DNA of 14,329 bases, taken from positions 1 to 14,329 of the forward strand of contig JADFQH010000039.1 in NCBI GenBank assembly GCA_022561895.1, read 5' to 3'. Positions 6,603 through 13,946 of the stretch are shown piece by piece. The stretch comes from Methanobacteriota archaeon. GTDB lineage: Archaea; Halobacteriota; Halobacteria; Halobacteriales; Halalkalicoccaceae. Numbering within the stretch: position 1 is the first letter of the stretch; each line of letters opens with the position of its first letter. The translations under genes were made by a program, and so were the position numbers. Under the pieces are notes generated by a model. It worked only from the letters and a program-made list of their open reading frames with translations, had not been told where the DNA came from and did not search any database.

Positions 6603-8271
6603 TCTACTCGGGGCGCTCGGGCTGATCTTCGTCGTATCGGCGGCGCTGTTAGTAGTCGCCCATCGCCTTTCGATTCCAGTGGTGCCTGTCTACATCGTCA
6701 CTGGGCTTATGCTTCCGCCGCTCGTCGGCCAGGATCTGACGCTCGAACTCGCTCAGTGGGGGATTGCGTTTCTGGTGTTCGTCTTCGGCGTCAACGTCGA
6801 GCCCACACGGATAGAGGCGGTCACCGGGGACAGCGAGTTCGTCGCTGCCGAATCGGTGCTCATCCTCGGGAGTGTTGGCTACGGGGTAGCACTGTTGCTC
6901 GGTCTCGACGCACTCGATGCGGTGTATTTCAGTATCGCCGCCGCGTTGAGTTCGTCGCTCGTCGGGCAGGATCTGATCCGCCGCGAGATCTACATGAACC
7001 TGCTCTATGGGCGGCTCGTCCGGTCGATCCACTTCATTCAGGACATAATCGCCATCGTACTGATCCTCGCACTGAGCGCGTCGGTGTTCACGCCCGATGC
7101 GATAGCGATGACACTCGGCTACGGCGTTCTCCTACTCCTCGTCGCGGTCGTCGTTCGTGTCTACCTGTTCGGATGGCTGGTTCGGCTCTCAGGTGGGTCG
7201 GACGAACTGTTGATCCTCACCGCTATTGGCTTGCTCATCGGCTTCATCATCGCCGCGGAACTCGCGGGCGTCTCGATCGCTATTGGAGCGTTTGCGGCTG
7301 GGCTCGCGATCACGCGGGAGTTCACCCAGAACCTCGCGCTTCTCAACGGACTCGACTCGCTCGAATCCTTCTTCAGTGCAATCTTCTTCGTCGTCCTCGG
7401 AAGTCTGGTGACGCTTCCCACCCTCGAAATACTCCTGATCGCGGCCACACTGATGGCGCTGATCGCTATCCTCAAGCCGATCGTAACGATCTATCTCCTC
7501 CTGTACCGAGGGTACGAGACGCGAACGGCCTGTCTCGCGAGCTTCAGCCTCGATCAGGTGAGTGAGTTCAGCCTCATCATCGCGATTCAGGCGTTCATCC
7601 TCGGGCGGATCACTCCCGACGTGTTTCAGGCGATCATCCTTGCCTCGGCTGTAACGATGATCACTTCGACGGCGACCAAGCAGTACGAGGAGGAGCTGTA
7701 CCGACTCGTGTCTCGGTATCCGACGTTTACGTCCGCACACGAGAAAACGGCCGAACGAAGCAACGTCGATCCCGATCCGAGCGATCACGTCGTCCTCATC
7801 GGCTACGGCAAGCTCGGGACGCGCGTCGCGCGGGTCTGTCGGGAGCTGGATCAAGAGCTCGTCATCGTCGATCACGATCCCAATCAGCTCGCAAAGGCGA
7901 GACGCGAACACGAGCAGTACGTCTTCGGTGATGCGATGGATCCCGAAACGTGGCGGCGGGCCGATATCGATTCGTGCCGACTGGTTTATTCGACCGTCCC
8001 TGACAGACGACTCTCCGAACAGCTGTTGGAGATCGAAACGGAAGCGGACGTGATCGTCCGCGCGGATCGAACCAGTGAGGCAATCGAACTGTTCGAGCAG
8101 GGTGCAGCCTACGTGAACGTCCCCGACTTTCTTGCATCCGAACGACTGACAAATACCGTTAGAGACCTGTTGTCGGACGACACAACGACCGAGGCGCTCA
8201 GGGACGATGGAACGGCCACTCTTCGAGAGATGGAAACCGATCTCCGAAATACCGACACGTTCGATCAGTAG
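6595..8271 (+). CDS. CPA2 cation:proton antiporter, type B subunit of module 1 (B1)
   Basis: A 558-residue protein with a KefB/KefC-like membrane domain (about 1-360) and an intact TrkA-N domain (about 397-525). LSSSLV (119-123 region) replaces the FGATP segment of type A. The ion-site pair is Gln149-Asp150, Lys294 stands in the later half (AILKP) where many CPA2 proteins have a basic residue, and QVSEFSLII (321-329) is conserved. The Rossmann loop is GYGKLG (403-408) with acidic Asp426/Asp428 ending the second strand, consistent with NAD(H)-type binding. No TrkA-C domain follows; the tail is Glu/Asp/Thr-rich. The start ATG at 6595 lies inside the A1 stop region (8-base overlap), so translation is coupled. 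Likely exchanges K+ or Na+ for protons across the cytoplasmic membrane; which ion cannot be told. Confidence 0.88.
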   Translation: MTDLLGALGLIFVVSAALLVVAHRLSIPVVPVYIVTGLMLPPLVGQDLTLELAQWGIAFLVFVFGVNVEPTRIEAVTGDSEFVAAESVLILGSVGYGVALLLGLDALDAVYFSIAAALSSSLVGQDLIRREIYMNLLYGRLVRSIHFIQDIIAIVLILALSASVFTPDAIAMTLGYGVLLLLVAVVVRVYLFGWLVRLSGGSDELLILTAIGLLIGFIIAAELAGVSIAIGAFAAGLAITREFTQNLALLNGLDSLESFFSAIFFVVLGSLVTLPTLEILLIAATLMALIAILKPIVTIYLLLYRGYETRTACLASFSLDQVSEFSLIIAIQAFILGRITPDVFQAIILASAVTMITSTATKQYEEELYRLVSRYPTFTSAHEKTAERSNVDPDPSDHVVLIGYGKLGTRVARVCRELDQELVIVDHDPNQLAKARREHEQYVFGDAMDPETWRRADIDSCRLVYSTVPDRRLSEQLLEIETEADVIVRADRTSEAIELFEQGAAYVNVPDFLASERLTNTVRDLLSDDTTTEALRDDGTATLREMETDLRNTDTFDQ

Positions 8272-8296
8272 GATATTCGGTGGCAGCTTCCGAACG

Positions 8297-8728
8297 TCAT
8301 CCTTCGCTGCTACGCACGGTCAGGACGGGAACCGATGCCGACCTGATCACGTCCTCGGCAACGCTTCCGAGAGCGACTCGTTTGATACCGGATTTACCGA
8401 CCGATCCCATAACGATCAGGTCGACGTTTTTCTCGTCGGCATACTCACGGATCGCCTCTTTCGGATGTCCGACGACTGTTTCCGACGTTACCTCGACTCC
8501 CTTTTCGTCGGCGCTTTCTACTACACCCTTTACGATCTCGTCGCTTCGGTCGAGATCCTCCGATACTCCCTCCTGTAACCCGGTTGTTTCGGGGTCGTCG
8601 CGTGTTTTCTCCGCGACGAACAGCACGTATAGGGTGGCACCTTCCCGGTCGGCCGTGTGCACTGCGTGCGAAGCAGCGACGGTAGCGTGTTCGCTTCCAT
8701 CGGTCGCTAACAGAATGCGATCGTACAT
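8297..8728 (-). CDS. UspA-family universal stress protein
   Basis: A 143-residue single-domain Usp, the usual size. It opens with MYDRILLATDGSEHA, the typical first strand and loop with the ATP-contacting Asp, and contains the full ATP-binding signature: G108-2x-G111-9x-G121-S122, from GSVGKSG through LGSVAEDV. It therefore probably binds ATP, unlike the Usp domains fused to the permease upstream. ATG 8728 is chosen because the family begins exactly here; a longer open frame to 8818 adds 30 residues with no family resemblance. It is convergent with B1 (25 bases between ends) and lies 99 bases downstream of the HTH regulator on the same strand. Stand-alone Usps next to antiporters often act as regulatory partners; that link is inferred here. 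Confidence 0.88.
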   Translation of the reverse strand: MYDRILLATDGSEHATVAASHAVHTADREGATLYVLFVAEKTRDDPETTGLQEGVSEDLDRSDEIVKGVVESADEKGVEVTSETVVGHPKEAIREYADEKNVDLIVMGSVGKSGIKRVALGSVAEDVIRSASVPVLTVRSSEG

Positions 8729-8827
8729 TTGGTACCCACATATTGATAGGAGAACGTCCCGAATAGCACTCGGCGCTGCAGTTGCAGAACCCTCAAAAGT
8801 CGGTGCACCGTCAGCCACTGAAGTCTG

Positions 8828-9514
8828 CTACGAGGTACCGGCACGCTCCTGAATCGAATCGTAATCGTCCCGCCCGATGAGGATAGCGTTCTCGTTGAGC
8901 GTCTGTTGTGCGCGCCGGAGCCGTTCGGAGAGCGACTGATGGGTTATCCCGATCTCCTCTGCGAGATCGTCGATCGTTATCGTTCGTGGGACTTCGAAAT
9001 ACCCGCGTTTTGTGGCGAGTTCAAGCGTTTCGTACTGGTTTTTGGAGAGACCGAACCGACCACGACGTTCGTTCTCCATCTCGTAGACTTTCTTGACATC
9101 GAAGGTTAGATCGGAGTCGGTGGCGAACTCGTACGTCTCCGAGAGCGCTCTTCGATCCGGAAACAGGACACGGAAGTGCCACCCGTCGTCGCCGCCCGAT
9201 GCCGAGAGGATCGCACCGTCCTCTTCTAATAGGATATGAACGATCATCTCGATATGATCGACCCATTCCATCCGATAAAGACGAAATTCATCGAGTTCGG
9301 AAACGTTTCGAAAACGATCGACAGTGTCGTCCGACGCCAGCAACTCGTCCATCGTCTCGAAATCCTCGGTGGTGATCCACGTAAACGGCATCAACTTGCC
9401 GTAATCGTGTGCCACCAGTCGTTCGATCTCCACTTGTAGTATCACAGTCTCGCGCATTACCTCCGCGAGAGCGAACTCGGTTACAGGAATGTCGAATTCA
9501 GTGATGATCGCCAT
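8828..9514 (-). CDS. HTH-10 family transcriptional regulator (bacterio-opsin activator type)
   Basis: A 228-residue protein typical of haloarchaeal HTH-10 (Bat-like) regulators: an N-terminal sensor-like domain (MAIITEFDIPVTEFALAEVM, then a region with MPFTWI and WHFRVLFPDRR) and a C-terminal helix-turn-helix, about 156-212. The HTH reads LSKNQYETLELATKRGYFEVPR, DDLAEEIGITHQSLSERLRRAQQTL. ATG 9514 is chosen because family members start with this strand; the longer frame to 9568 adds 18 unrelated residues. It lies between the two antiporter modules, divergent from A2 (174 bases between starts) and upstream of the Usp gene on the same strand. That position suggests control of the second module, the Usp gene or itself; no ligand can be read from the sequence. 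Confidence 0.85.
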   Translation of the reverse strand: MAIITEFDIPVTEFALAEVMRETVILQVEIERLVAHDYGKLMPFTWITTEDFETMDELLASDDTVDRFRNVSELDEFRLYRMEWVDHIEMIVHILLEEDGAILSASGGDDGWHFRVLFPDRRALSETYEFATDSDLTFDVKKVYEMENERRGRFGLSKNQYETLELATKRGYFEVPRTITIDDLAEEIGITHQSLSERLRRAQQTLNENAILIGRDDYDSIQERAGTS

Positions 9515-9527
9515 GTCAGTCTCGTAC

Positions 9528-9544
9528 ATCGGAGTCGATCCGAT
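9528..9544. promoter_or_regulatory. Short inverted repeat upstream of the HTH-10 gene
   Basis: ATCGGA-(5)-TCCGAT forms a perfect 6-bp inverted repeat starting 14 bases before the chosen HTH-10 start and inside the divergent interval shared with A2. It could be an autoregulatory operator, but arms this short can occur by chance. Confidence 0.2.
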
Positions 9545-9688
9545 ACCAGATAACGGTTGAGCCAGCATACTCAGATCGACACCGGCTCACATCTATCGTC
9601 CTGCTATCGCCCAGTTTGAAAGCAAAAGCCCGATACACCTCGACTAGCAACTTCGAGCTAAGTCCACCATGAGGAGTTGTCAATAGAG

Positions 9689-11386
9689 ATGTCGATGAGT
9701 CTCGGTGGCATCGCGCTCGCATCTGATTTCGCAATTATTGTCGTGACAGCGACAGTGCTCGCGATCCTCGCCCGAAAGACACGCCAGCCCACGATCGTCG
9801 CGTACATCCTCACCGGGATCGTTATCGGGCCGGTCATGCTCGGGATCGTTACCGAAGACCAGCTGATCGAGATCATGGCCGAACTCGGTCTCGGATTCTT
9901 GCTCTTCTTGCTCGGAATCGAGATGAACTTCGAGAACATTCGTGATATCCTCAAGCCCACCGCGGCGATCGCGGTCGGTCAGGCATTCTTGCAGGCGACG
10001 CTCTCGTTTCTCGTTGCACTCGCACTCGGCTTTACGTTGTTTCAATCGGGGATGATCGCACTCGCGACGACGTTCGGCGCGACGCCGATCATCGTGAAAA
10101 TCCTCGGTGATAAGGACGAACTGAAGACCCTGTACGGCCGGGTCGATGTCGGGATTCTGATCGTACAGGACATCTATCTTGTATTCGCACTGGCAGTGCT
10201 GGGTGTCGGTGCTGTCGATAACGTAACTGAGGTCGCACTCAGCATGGGTCGTGTGTTCGTGCTGATGGTGCTTCTTGGAGTTGTAGCGTATCTCTCCTAC
10301 CGGTACGTCCTTCCGACGTTGTTACGAGCGGGTGCGAGAGACGAGCGGACCCTTTTCACTGTCGGGGTTGCGTGGGCCTTTCTGTTCATCTTCGCGGCTG
10401 AAGCACTCGAACTGTCCGTCGAACTCGGGGCCTTTATCGCCGGACTCTCCCTCGCACAGCTCCCCTACAGCACGGAACTCAACGAGCGGATGCGTCCCGT
10501 TACCGACTTCTTCATCATGATCTTCTTTGCAAGCATCGCCCTCCAGATGACCGCCGAGCAGCTACTTGCCTACTGGCAGGAGGCACTGATCGCGGCAACC
10601 CTCCTCATTATCGGGAACTTCTTCATCGTCTTCGGGCTGTTTCTCAGCCAGAACTTCGACGTCGAGACCTCGTTCATCGGGACGATCAACATGCTTCAGG
10701 TCAGTGAGTTCTCGCTTGTACTCGGTGCAATCGCCGTCGCACAGGGGTTCATCGAGGAGGATCTGCTCGGGTTTTTCGCCCTGATGGCGCTGATCACGAT
10801 GCCGCTTTCGACCTACGTCATCATGAACAATCACGCGATCTACGAGCGCGCCGAGCCGTATCTCGAACGGTTCAAAGCCGAGGACCGGATCGAAACACGG
10901 CTCGGCGTCCACGAGGATCACGCGCTGATCGTCGGCTACGACCGGCTCGTAGAGGAGTCGCTTTCGGCCATCCGCGAGCAGTTCGAGGAAATCGTCCTCG
11001 TCGATCGCGCATCCGAGAACGTCTCCGAGCTACAGGAGACCGACTTCGAGTACGTGTTTGGCGACTTCCGCCACGGCGAGATCCGCCAGGAGTCCGATAT
11101 CGAGAACGCCGCGTTCGTCCTGAGCATGGCCCGCGAGTCCGAGGTCAACAAGCGCGTCATCGAGGAGGCCCCAGACGAGGCAACCGTCTTCGTGGCCGCA
11201 CACCATCCCGAGGATGCCGAAGAACTCTACGAAGCCGGGGCGGACTACGTGATCTTGCGTCATGTACTCGCTGGCGAGATGCTCGGCGAACGGATCGCCG
11301 ATTACTTGGGCGACGAGGAAGCGTTCGAGGAATCGGTCCGGGAGACCCGCGACTTGCTCGGTGGGGGTGAGACGGATGCCAGTTGA
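9689..11386 (+). CDS. CPA2 cation:proton antiporter, type A subunit of module 2 (A2)
   Basis: A 565-residue protein, collinear with A1 (offset three residues): about 12 membrane helices, then a TrkA-N-like domain. Landmarks are GFLLFLLGIEM, FGATPIIVKIL, GAFIAGLSLAQ and VSEFSLVLG. Unlike A1 it keeps the ion-site Gln160-Asp161 and the Glu after GI, so its membrane part may transport. Like A1 its Rossmann loop is degenerate, GYDRLV (416-421), though an Asp still ends the next strand (LVDRA). Start: ATG 9689 sits 12 bases after GAGGAG (9671-9676); ATG 9695 aligns slightly better with the A1 start; TTG 9677 directly abuts GAGGAG and is unlikely. The 3' end overlaps B2 by 11 bases. No clear TATA box was found in front. 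Confidence 0.85.
   Translation: MSMSLGGIALASDFAIIVVTATVLAILARKTRQPTIVAYILTGIVIGPVMLGIVTEDQLIEIMAELGLGFLLFLLGIEMNFENIRDILKPTAAIAVGQAFLQATLSFLVALALGFTLFQSGMIALATTFGATPIIVKILGDKDELKTLYGRVDVGILIVQDIYLVFALAVLGVGAVDNVTEVALSMGRVFVLMVLLGVVAYLSYRYVLPTLLRAGARDERTLFTVGVAWAFLFIFAAEALELSVELGAFIAGLSLAQLPYSTELNERMRPVTDFFIMIFFASIALQMTAEQLLAYWQEALIAATLLIIGNFFIVFGLFLSQNFDVETSFIGTINMLQVSEFSLVLGAIAVAQGFIEEDLLGFFALMALITMPLSTYVIMNNHAIYERAEPYLERFKAEDRIETRLGVHEDHALIVGYDRLVEESLSAIREQFEEIVLVDRASENVSELQETDFEYVFGDFRHGEIRQESDIENAAFVLSMARESEVNKRVIEEAPDEATVFVAAHHPEDAEELYEAGADYVILRHVLAGEMLGERIADYLGDEEAFEESVRETRDLLGGGETDAS
11361..11370 (+). promoter_or_regulatory. Ribosome-binding site for B2 inside the end of A2
   Basis: GTGGGGGTGA closely matches the GGAGGTGA anti-16S consensus and lies five bases before ATG 11376. 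It supports that start over an upstream in-frame ATG at 11262, and suggests coupled translation of A2 and B2. Confidence 0.6.
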
Positions 11387-13028
11387 GGTCATCGGGATTC
11401 TGACGGCGATCTTCGTCATCGCCGCCACCCTCCTACTCGCGGCCAGTCGGTTCTCGCTCCCGGTGATCCCCTTCTACGTGCTCGCAGGGGTGATCGCCGG
11501 TTTCTTCATCCCCGAAGAACAGTTAATCGATCTCGCCCAGTGGGGGATCGCGTTTCTCGTCTTCGTCTTCGGCATCGAGTTCGAGATCAGTGAGTTCAGA
11601 GCTACTGGAACCGACAGCGCGATCGTCGCAGTCGTTCAGCTATCAGCGACCGGTCTCCTCGCGTATCTCGCCGGATTGGGAGTCGGTCTCGGTTCGCTTG
11701 ATGCGCTGTATCTCGCGGTCGCGGCCACCCTTTCGTCCTCGCTCGTCAGCCTCGGCCATCTCGAAGGAGTCGCCCGACCGCGGACGGCCTTCGAGCGCTT
11801 GAGCGAGGGGATACACTTCGTCGAGGATCTCGTTGCGATCGCGCTGATCCTCGGTCTCAGCGCGCTGGTCTACTCGGCCCAGCCCGCACCCCTCCAGATC
11901 GCCGCCGGTGTGGGACTGTTGCTGGCTGGCGTTCTCATCCGACGATATCTCTTCGAGTTCATCAGCGGGCTGGCCGACGACACCGAGATCATGATGCTCG
12001 TCGGGATTTCGTTTGTTATCGGCTTCGTCGCGCTCTCGGAACTGGCCGGGATCTCGATCGTCGTCGGGGCGTTTGCCGCCGGGATCGCCATCGCTCGCGA
12101 GTACCCATATAATATCGGAATGATCGACGCGATCGGCGATCTCGAGGACTTCTTCTCGCCGATCTTCTTCATCACCGTTGGCGCGCTCGTTGCGATCCCG
12201 ACCGTCCCAACCATCGGCTACGCACTCATACTGGTGGTCGCGGTCGTTCTCCTCAACCCGGCGATCACGATCCTCACACTCCTGTGGCGCGGCTACGATC
12301 CCCGGACGGCCACACTCACGGGTACGAGCCTCGATCAGATAAGCGAGTTTTCACTGATTATCGCTATCAGTGCATTTGCCGCCGAAACGATCTCCCAGTC
12401 CGTATTCGAGGCGATCATCCTCGCGGCGGTCGTGACGATGATCACGACGGCCTACACCGGCCAGTACGCAGAGGAGATCCACCGGGCGCTCGCAGAACGC
12501 GGTCTGCTCACCTCAGATCAGGATAAAATCGCGGATCGGAGCCACGTCACGGAAGAGCTGTCGGATCACGTTATCGTCGTCGGCTTCGGTACCGAGGGCG
12601 AGGAGGTCGCCCAAGCCTGCGAGGCAGCCAACAGAGAGTACGTCGTGATCGAGAACGACCCGCTGTTGATCGAAGAGGTAAGCGAGGCAGTCGACAACTA
12701 CGCCTTCGGCGATATGATGGGCGAGAGCGTCTGGGAGAAAGCCCGCGTCGAGCGTGCGGCGCTGATCGTCTCGACGGTCGTCGAGGAGGAACGCTCGGCG
12801 CGGGTTCTCGATCTCGATACCGACGCGGACGTGATCGTGCGGGCGACCGACGAGGAGAGTGCGAAGAAACTGTTCGAACGGGGTGCGCTGTACGTCGCCG
12901 TCCCCGATCTGCTTGCCGCGGAGTTCCTCGCCTCGCAGGTCGAGACGGTTCTCGAAGCCGACGAGAATCGCCGCGAGGAGCTCAGAGAACGAAGTCGGGA
13001 GAAGATCGAATCCGCAAAGCGAGGGTAG
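11376..13028 (+). CDS. CPA2 cation:proton antiporter, type B subunit of module 2 (B2)
   Basis: A 550-residue protein aligning with B1 almost residue for residue: LAQWGIAFLVFVFGIEFE (53-70), LSSSLV (119-124), GAFAAGIAIAREY (231-243), QISEFSLII (321-329), TrkA-N domain about 397-525. The Rossmann loop GFGTEG (403-408) fits GxGxxG and is followed by acidic Glu426/Asp428, so nucleotide binding is plausible. Two ion-path differences from B1: the pair is Glu150-Asp151 instead of Gln-Asp, and Asn294 replaces Lys294. These may change ion choice or charge stoichiometry. ATG 11376 is chosen over the in-frame ATG at 11262 because it has a strong ribosome-binding site, matches the B1 N-terminus, and the extra 38 residues are the A2 coding sequence in another frame. 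Confidence 0.87.
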   Translation: MPVEVIGILTAIFVIAATLLLAASRFSLPVIPFYVLAGVIAGFFIPEEQLIDLAQWGIAFLVFVFGIEFEISEFRATGTDSAIVAVVQLSATGLLAYLAGLGVGLGSLDALYLAVAATLSSSLVSLGHLEGVARPRTAFERLSEGIHFVEDLVAIALILGLSALVYSAQPAPLQIAAGVGLLLAGVLIRRYLFEFISGLADDTEIMMLVGISFVIGFVALSELAGISIVVGAFAAGIAIAREYPYNIGMIDAIGDLEDFFSPIFFITVGALVAIPTVPTIGYALILVVAVVLLNPAITILTLLWRGYDPRTATLTGTSLDQISEFSLIIAISAFAAETISQSVFEAIILAAVVTMITTAYTGQYAEEIHRALAERGLLTSDQDKIADRSHVTEELSDHVIVVGFGTEGEEVAQACEAANREYVVIENDPLLIEEVSEAVDNYAFGDMMGESVWEKARVERAALIVSTVVEEERSARVLDLDTDADVIVRATDEESAKKLFERGALYVAVPDLLAAEFLASQVETVLEADENRREELRERSREKIESAKRG

Positions 13029-13061
13029 CTTTCGGAACCTCTTTTGACGGGAAACGAGCGG

Positions 13062-13289
13062 TCAGCGCACCCGGAACGGGTTTTCGTCGTCATCGACGGT
13101 TTCATTCGGGTAGCGCTTTCGCGCGCTGAGCGTGACCGACGCCTCGGGGGTCTCGTCGTCCGTCCACGGGCTTTCATAGACCGACAGCTCCGCGTCGGTA
13201 ACGTCCCAGCCGGCCGATTCGAGTAGCGAGACGAGTTCGCGCTGGTCTTCGAGAATCTCTTCGTTCATAATCCCGTATACGTTCTCCAT
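13062..13289 (-). CDS. Small acidic protein of unknown function
   Basis: A 75-residue acidic protein, family not recognised. It has a predicted helix (EEILEDQRELVSLLESAGWDV) followed by alternating segments (DAELSVYESPW, ASVTLSARKRY) that could form strands. Asp/Glu richness fits a haloarchaeal cytosolic protein. Its ATG (13289) is four bases after the stop of the zinc-ribbon gene on the same strand, so the two form an operon; a second ATG at 13268 (MNEEIL) is possible. It is convergent with B2, 33 bases apart. Confidence 0.6.
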   Translation of the reverse strand: MENVYGIMNEEILEDQRELVSLLESAGWDVTDAELSVYESPWTDDETPEASVTLSARKRYPNETVDDDENPFRVR

Positions 13290-13293
13290 GCTC

Positions 13294-13575
13294 TTATCTT
13301 TCTGCCTGCGACAGCCGCCAATCGGGTCCGCGTGGCCCGTGCGGGCCGAGCCCTCTCCCGACTTCGACGTACTCCGCGGGCGGTTCGAAATCGATCTCCC
13401 TCCCGTCTTCGAACCGGACGAAACTCAGGTAGAACGCCTCGCCACAGCCGTCCTCAGTGACTGTTTCGTCCTCCCCGCAGACGAGGCGCACGCCGTCCGT
13501 CTCCCTTCTCATAGGCTCCCCGCAGACCGGACACTTCGCCCCTCCGGGCGTTTCAGGCGCTGACACGGTCGTCAC
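13294..13575 (-). CDS. Small zinc-ribbon protein
   Basis: A 93-residue protein with four cysteines placed to bind one zinc ion: CPVC (Cys15, Cys18), then Cys33 (LVCGED) and Cys44 (DGCGEAF). After the ribbon comes a strand-like stretch (FYLSFVRFEDGREIDFEP) and a Gly/Pro-rich tail. Specific function unknown; such proteins may bind nucleic acid or protein partners. It begins with GTG at 13575, with GGGGG immediately before it; a second GTG at 13566 is possible. It probably heads a two-gene operon with the acidic protein downstream. It is the last gene on the right that still looks haloarchaeal. Confidence 0.65.
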   Translation of the reverse strand: MTTVSAPETPGGAKCPVCGEPMRRETDGVRLVCGEDETVTEDGCGEAFYLSFVRFEDGREIDFEPPAEYVEVGRGLGPHGPRGPDWRLSQAER

Positions 13576-13946
13576 CCCCGGTACATGATACCACTATCCA
13601 GCCAGGCTTCAATATGGAAACTTGAGCGGCAAGGACAGGTTTGAAACCTGCTTCTACGATTCTCCAGAGCATCTCGCGTTTCGCCGAATATCTCGTCTGC
13701 CATTGCATCTGGGACTGAGGCCCGGCGATGGTGGCGTTCTTTTTACAAAACCTATCGATTTACTAGGAAATGAGGGCAGGCACCTACTTGGAACTGGGGT
13801 TGACACGTATGCTAGAATTCTACCGTCCTAATGGGAGACTCCAGTCGACCGTAGAACGCAGGGCAGGTCTGCCGCCAGGCATATCGAGCCCTAGCAAATG
13901 TTAGGACCGGGCACAACAGCCCGATTCAGACGTAAGGATGATTGTC
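13576..13946. other. Gene-poor stretch, probable second boundary
   Basis: No convincing gene in 371 bases. A TTG-started 69-codon frame at 13622-13831 lacks family features and a ribosome-binding site. Visible items are a perfect palindrome CAGGTTTGAAACCTG (13636-13650), a TTGACA (13800-13805) without a clear matching -10 box, and a short hairpin CGGGC/GCCCG (13908-13923) just before the next gene. Base usage becomes less GC-rich than the haloarchaeal block, and the next gene looks bacterial, so a join between two DNA sources may lie here; I cannot place it more exactly. Confidence 0.4.
13636..13650. repeat. 15-bp palindrome CAGGTTTGAAACCTG
   Basis: A perfect inverted repeat around G13643 in otherwise unremarkable intergenic DNA. 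It could be an operator or a small hairpin. It superficially recalls a tRNA T-arm but lacks the rest of a tRNA. Confidence 0.35.

Noticed and set aside
11262..11375. Earlier start for B2 at 11262
   Set aside because: The added residues come from the A2 coding region in another frame, lack membrane character and are absent from B1; a good ribosome-binding site precedes 11376.
13631..13660. tRNA-like T-arm (GGTTTGAAACC)
   Set aside because: The loop departs from TTCRANY, no matching acceptor, D or anticodon arms are found, and there is no CCA end.
13622..13831. Possible 69-residue protein on the plus strand
   Set aside because: TTG start, no ribosome-binding site, no recognisable motif, and it overlaps palindromic intergenic sequence.
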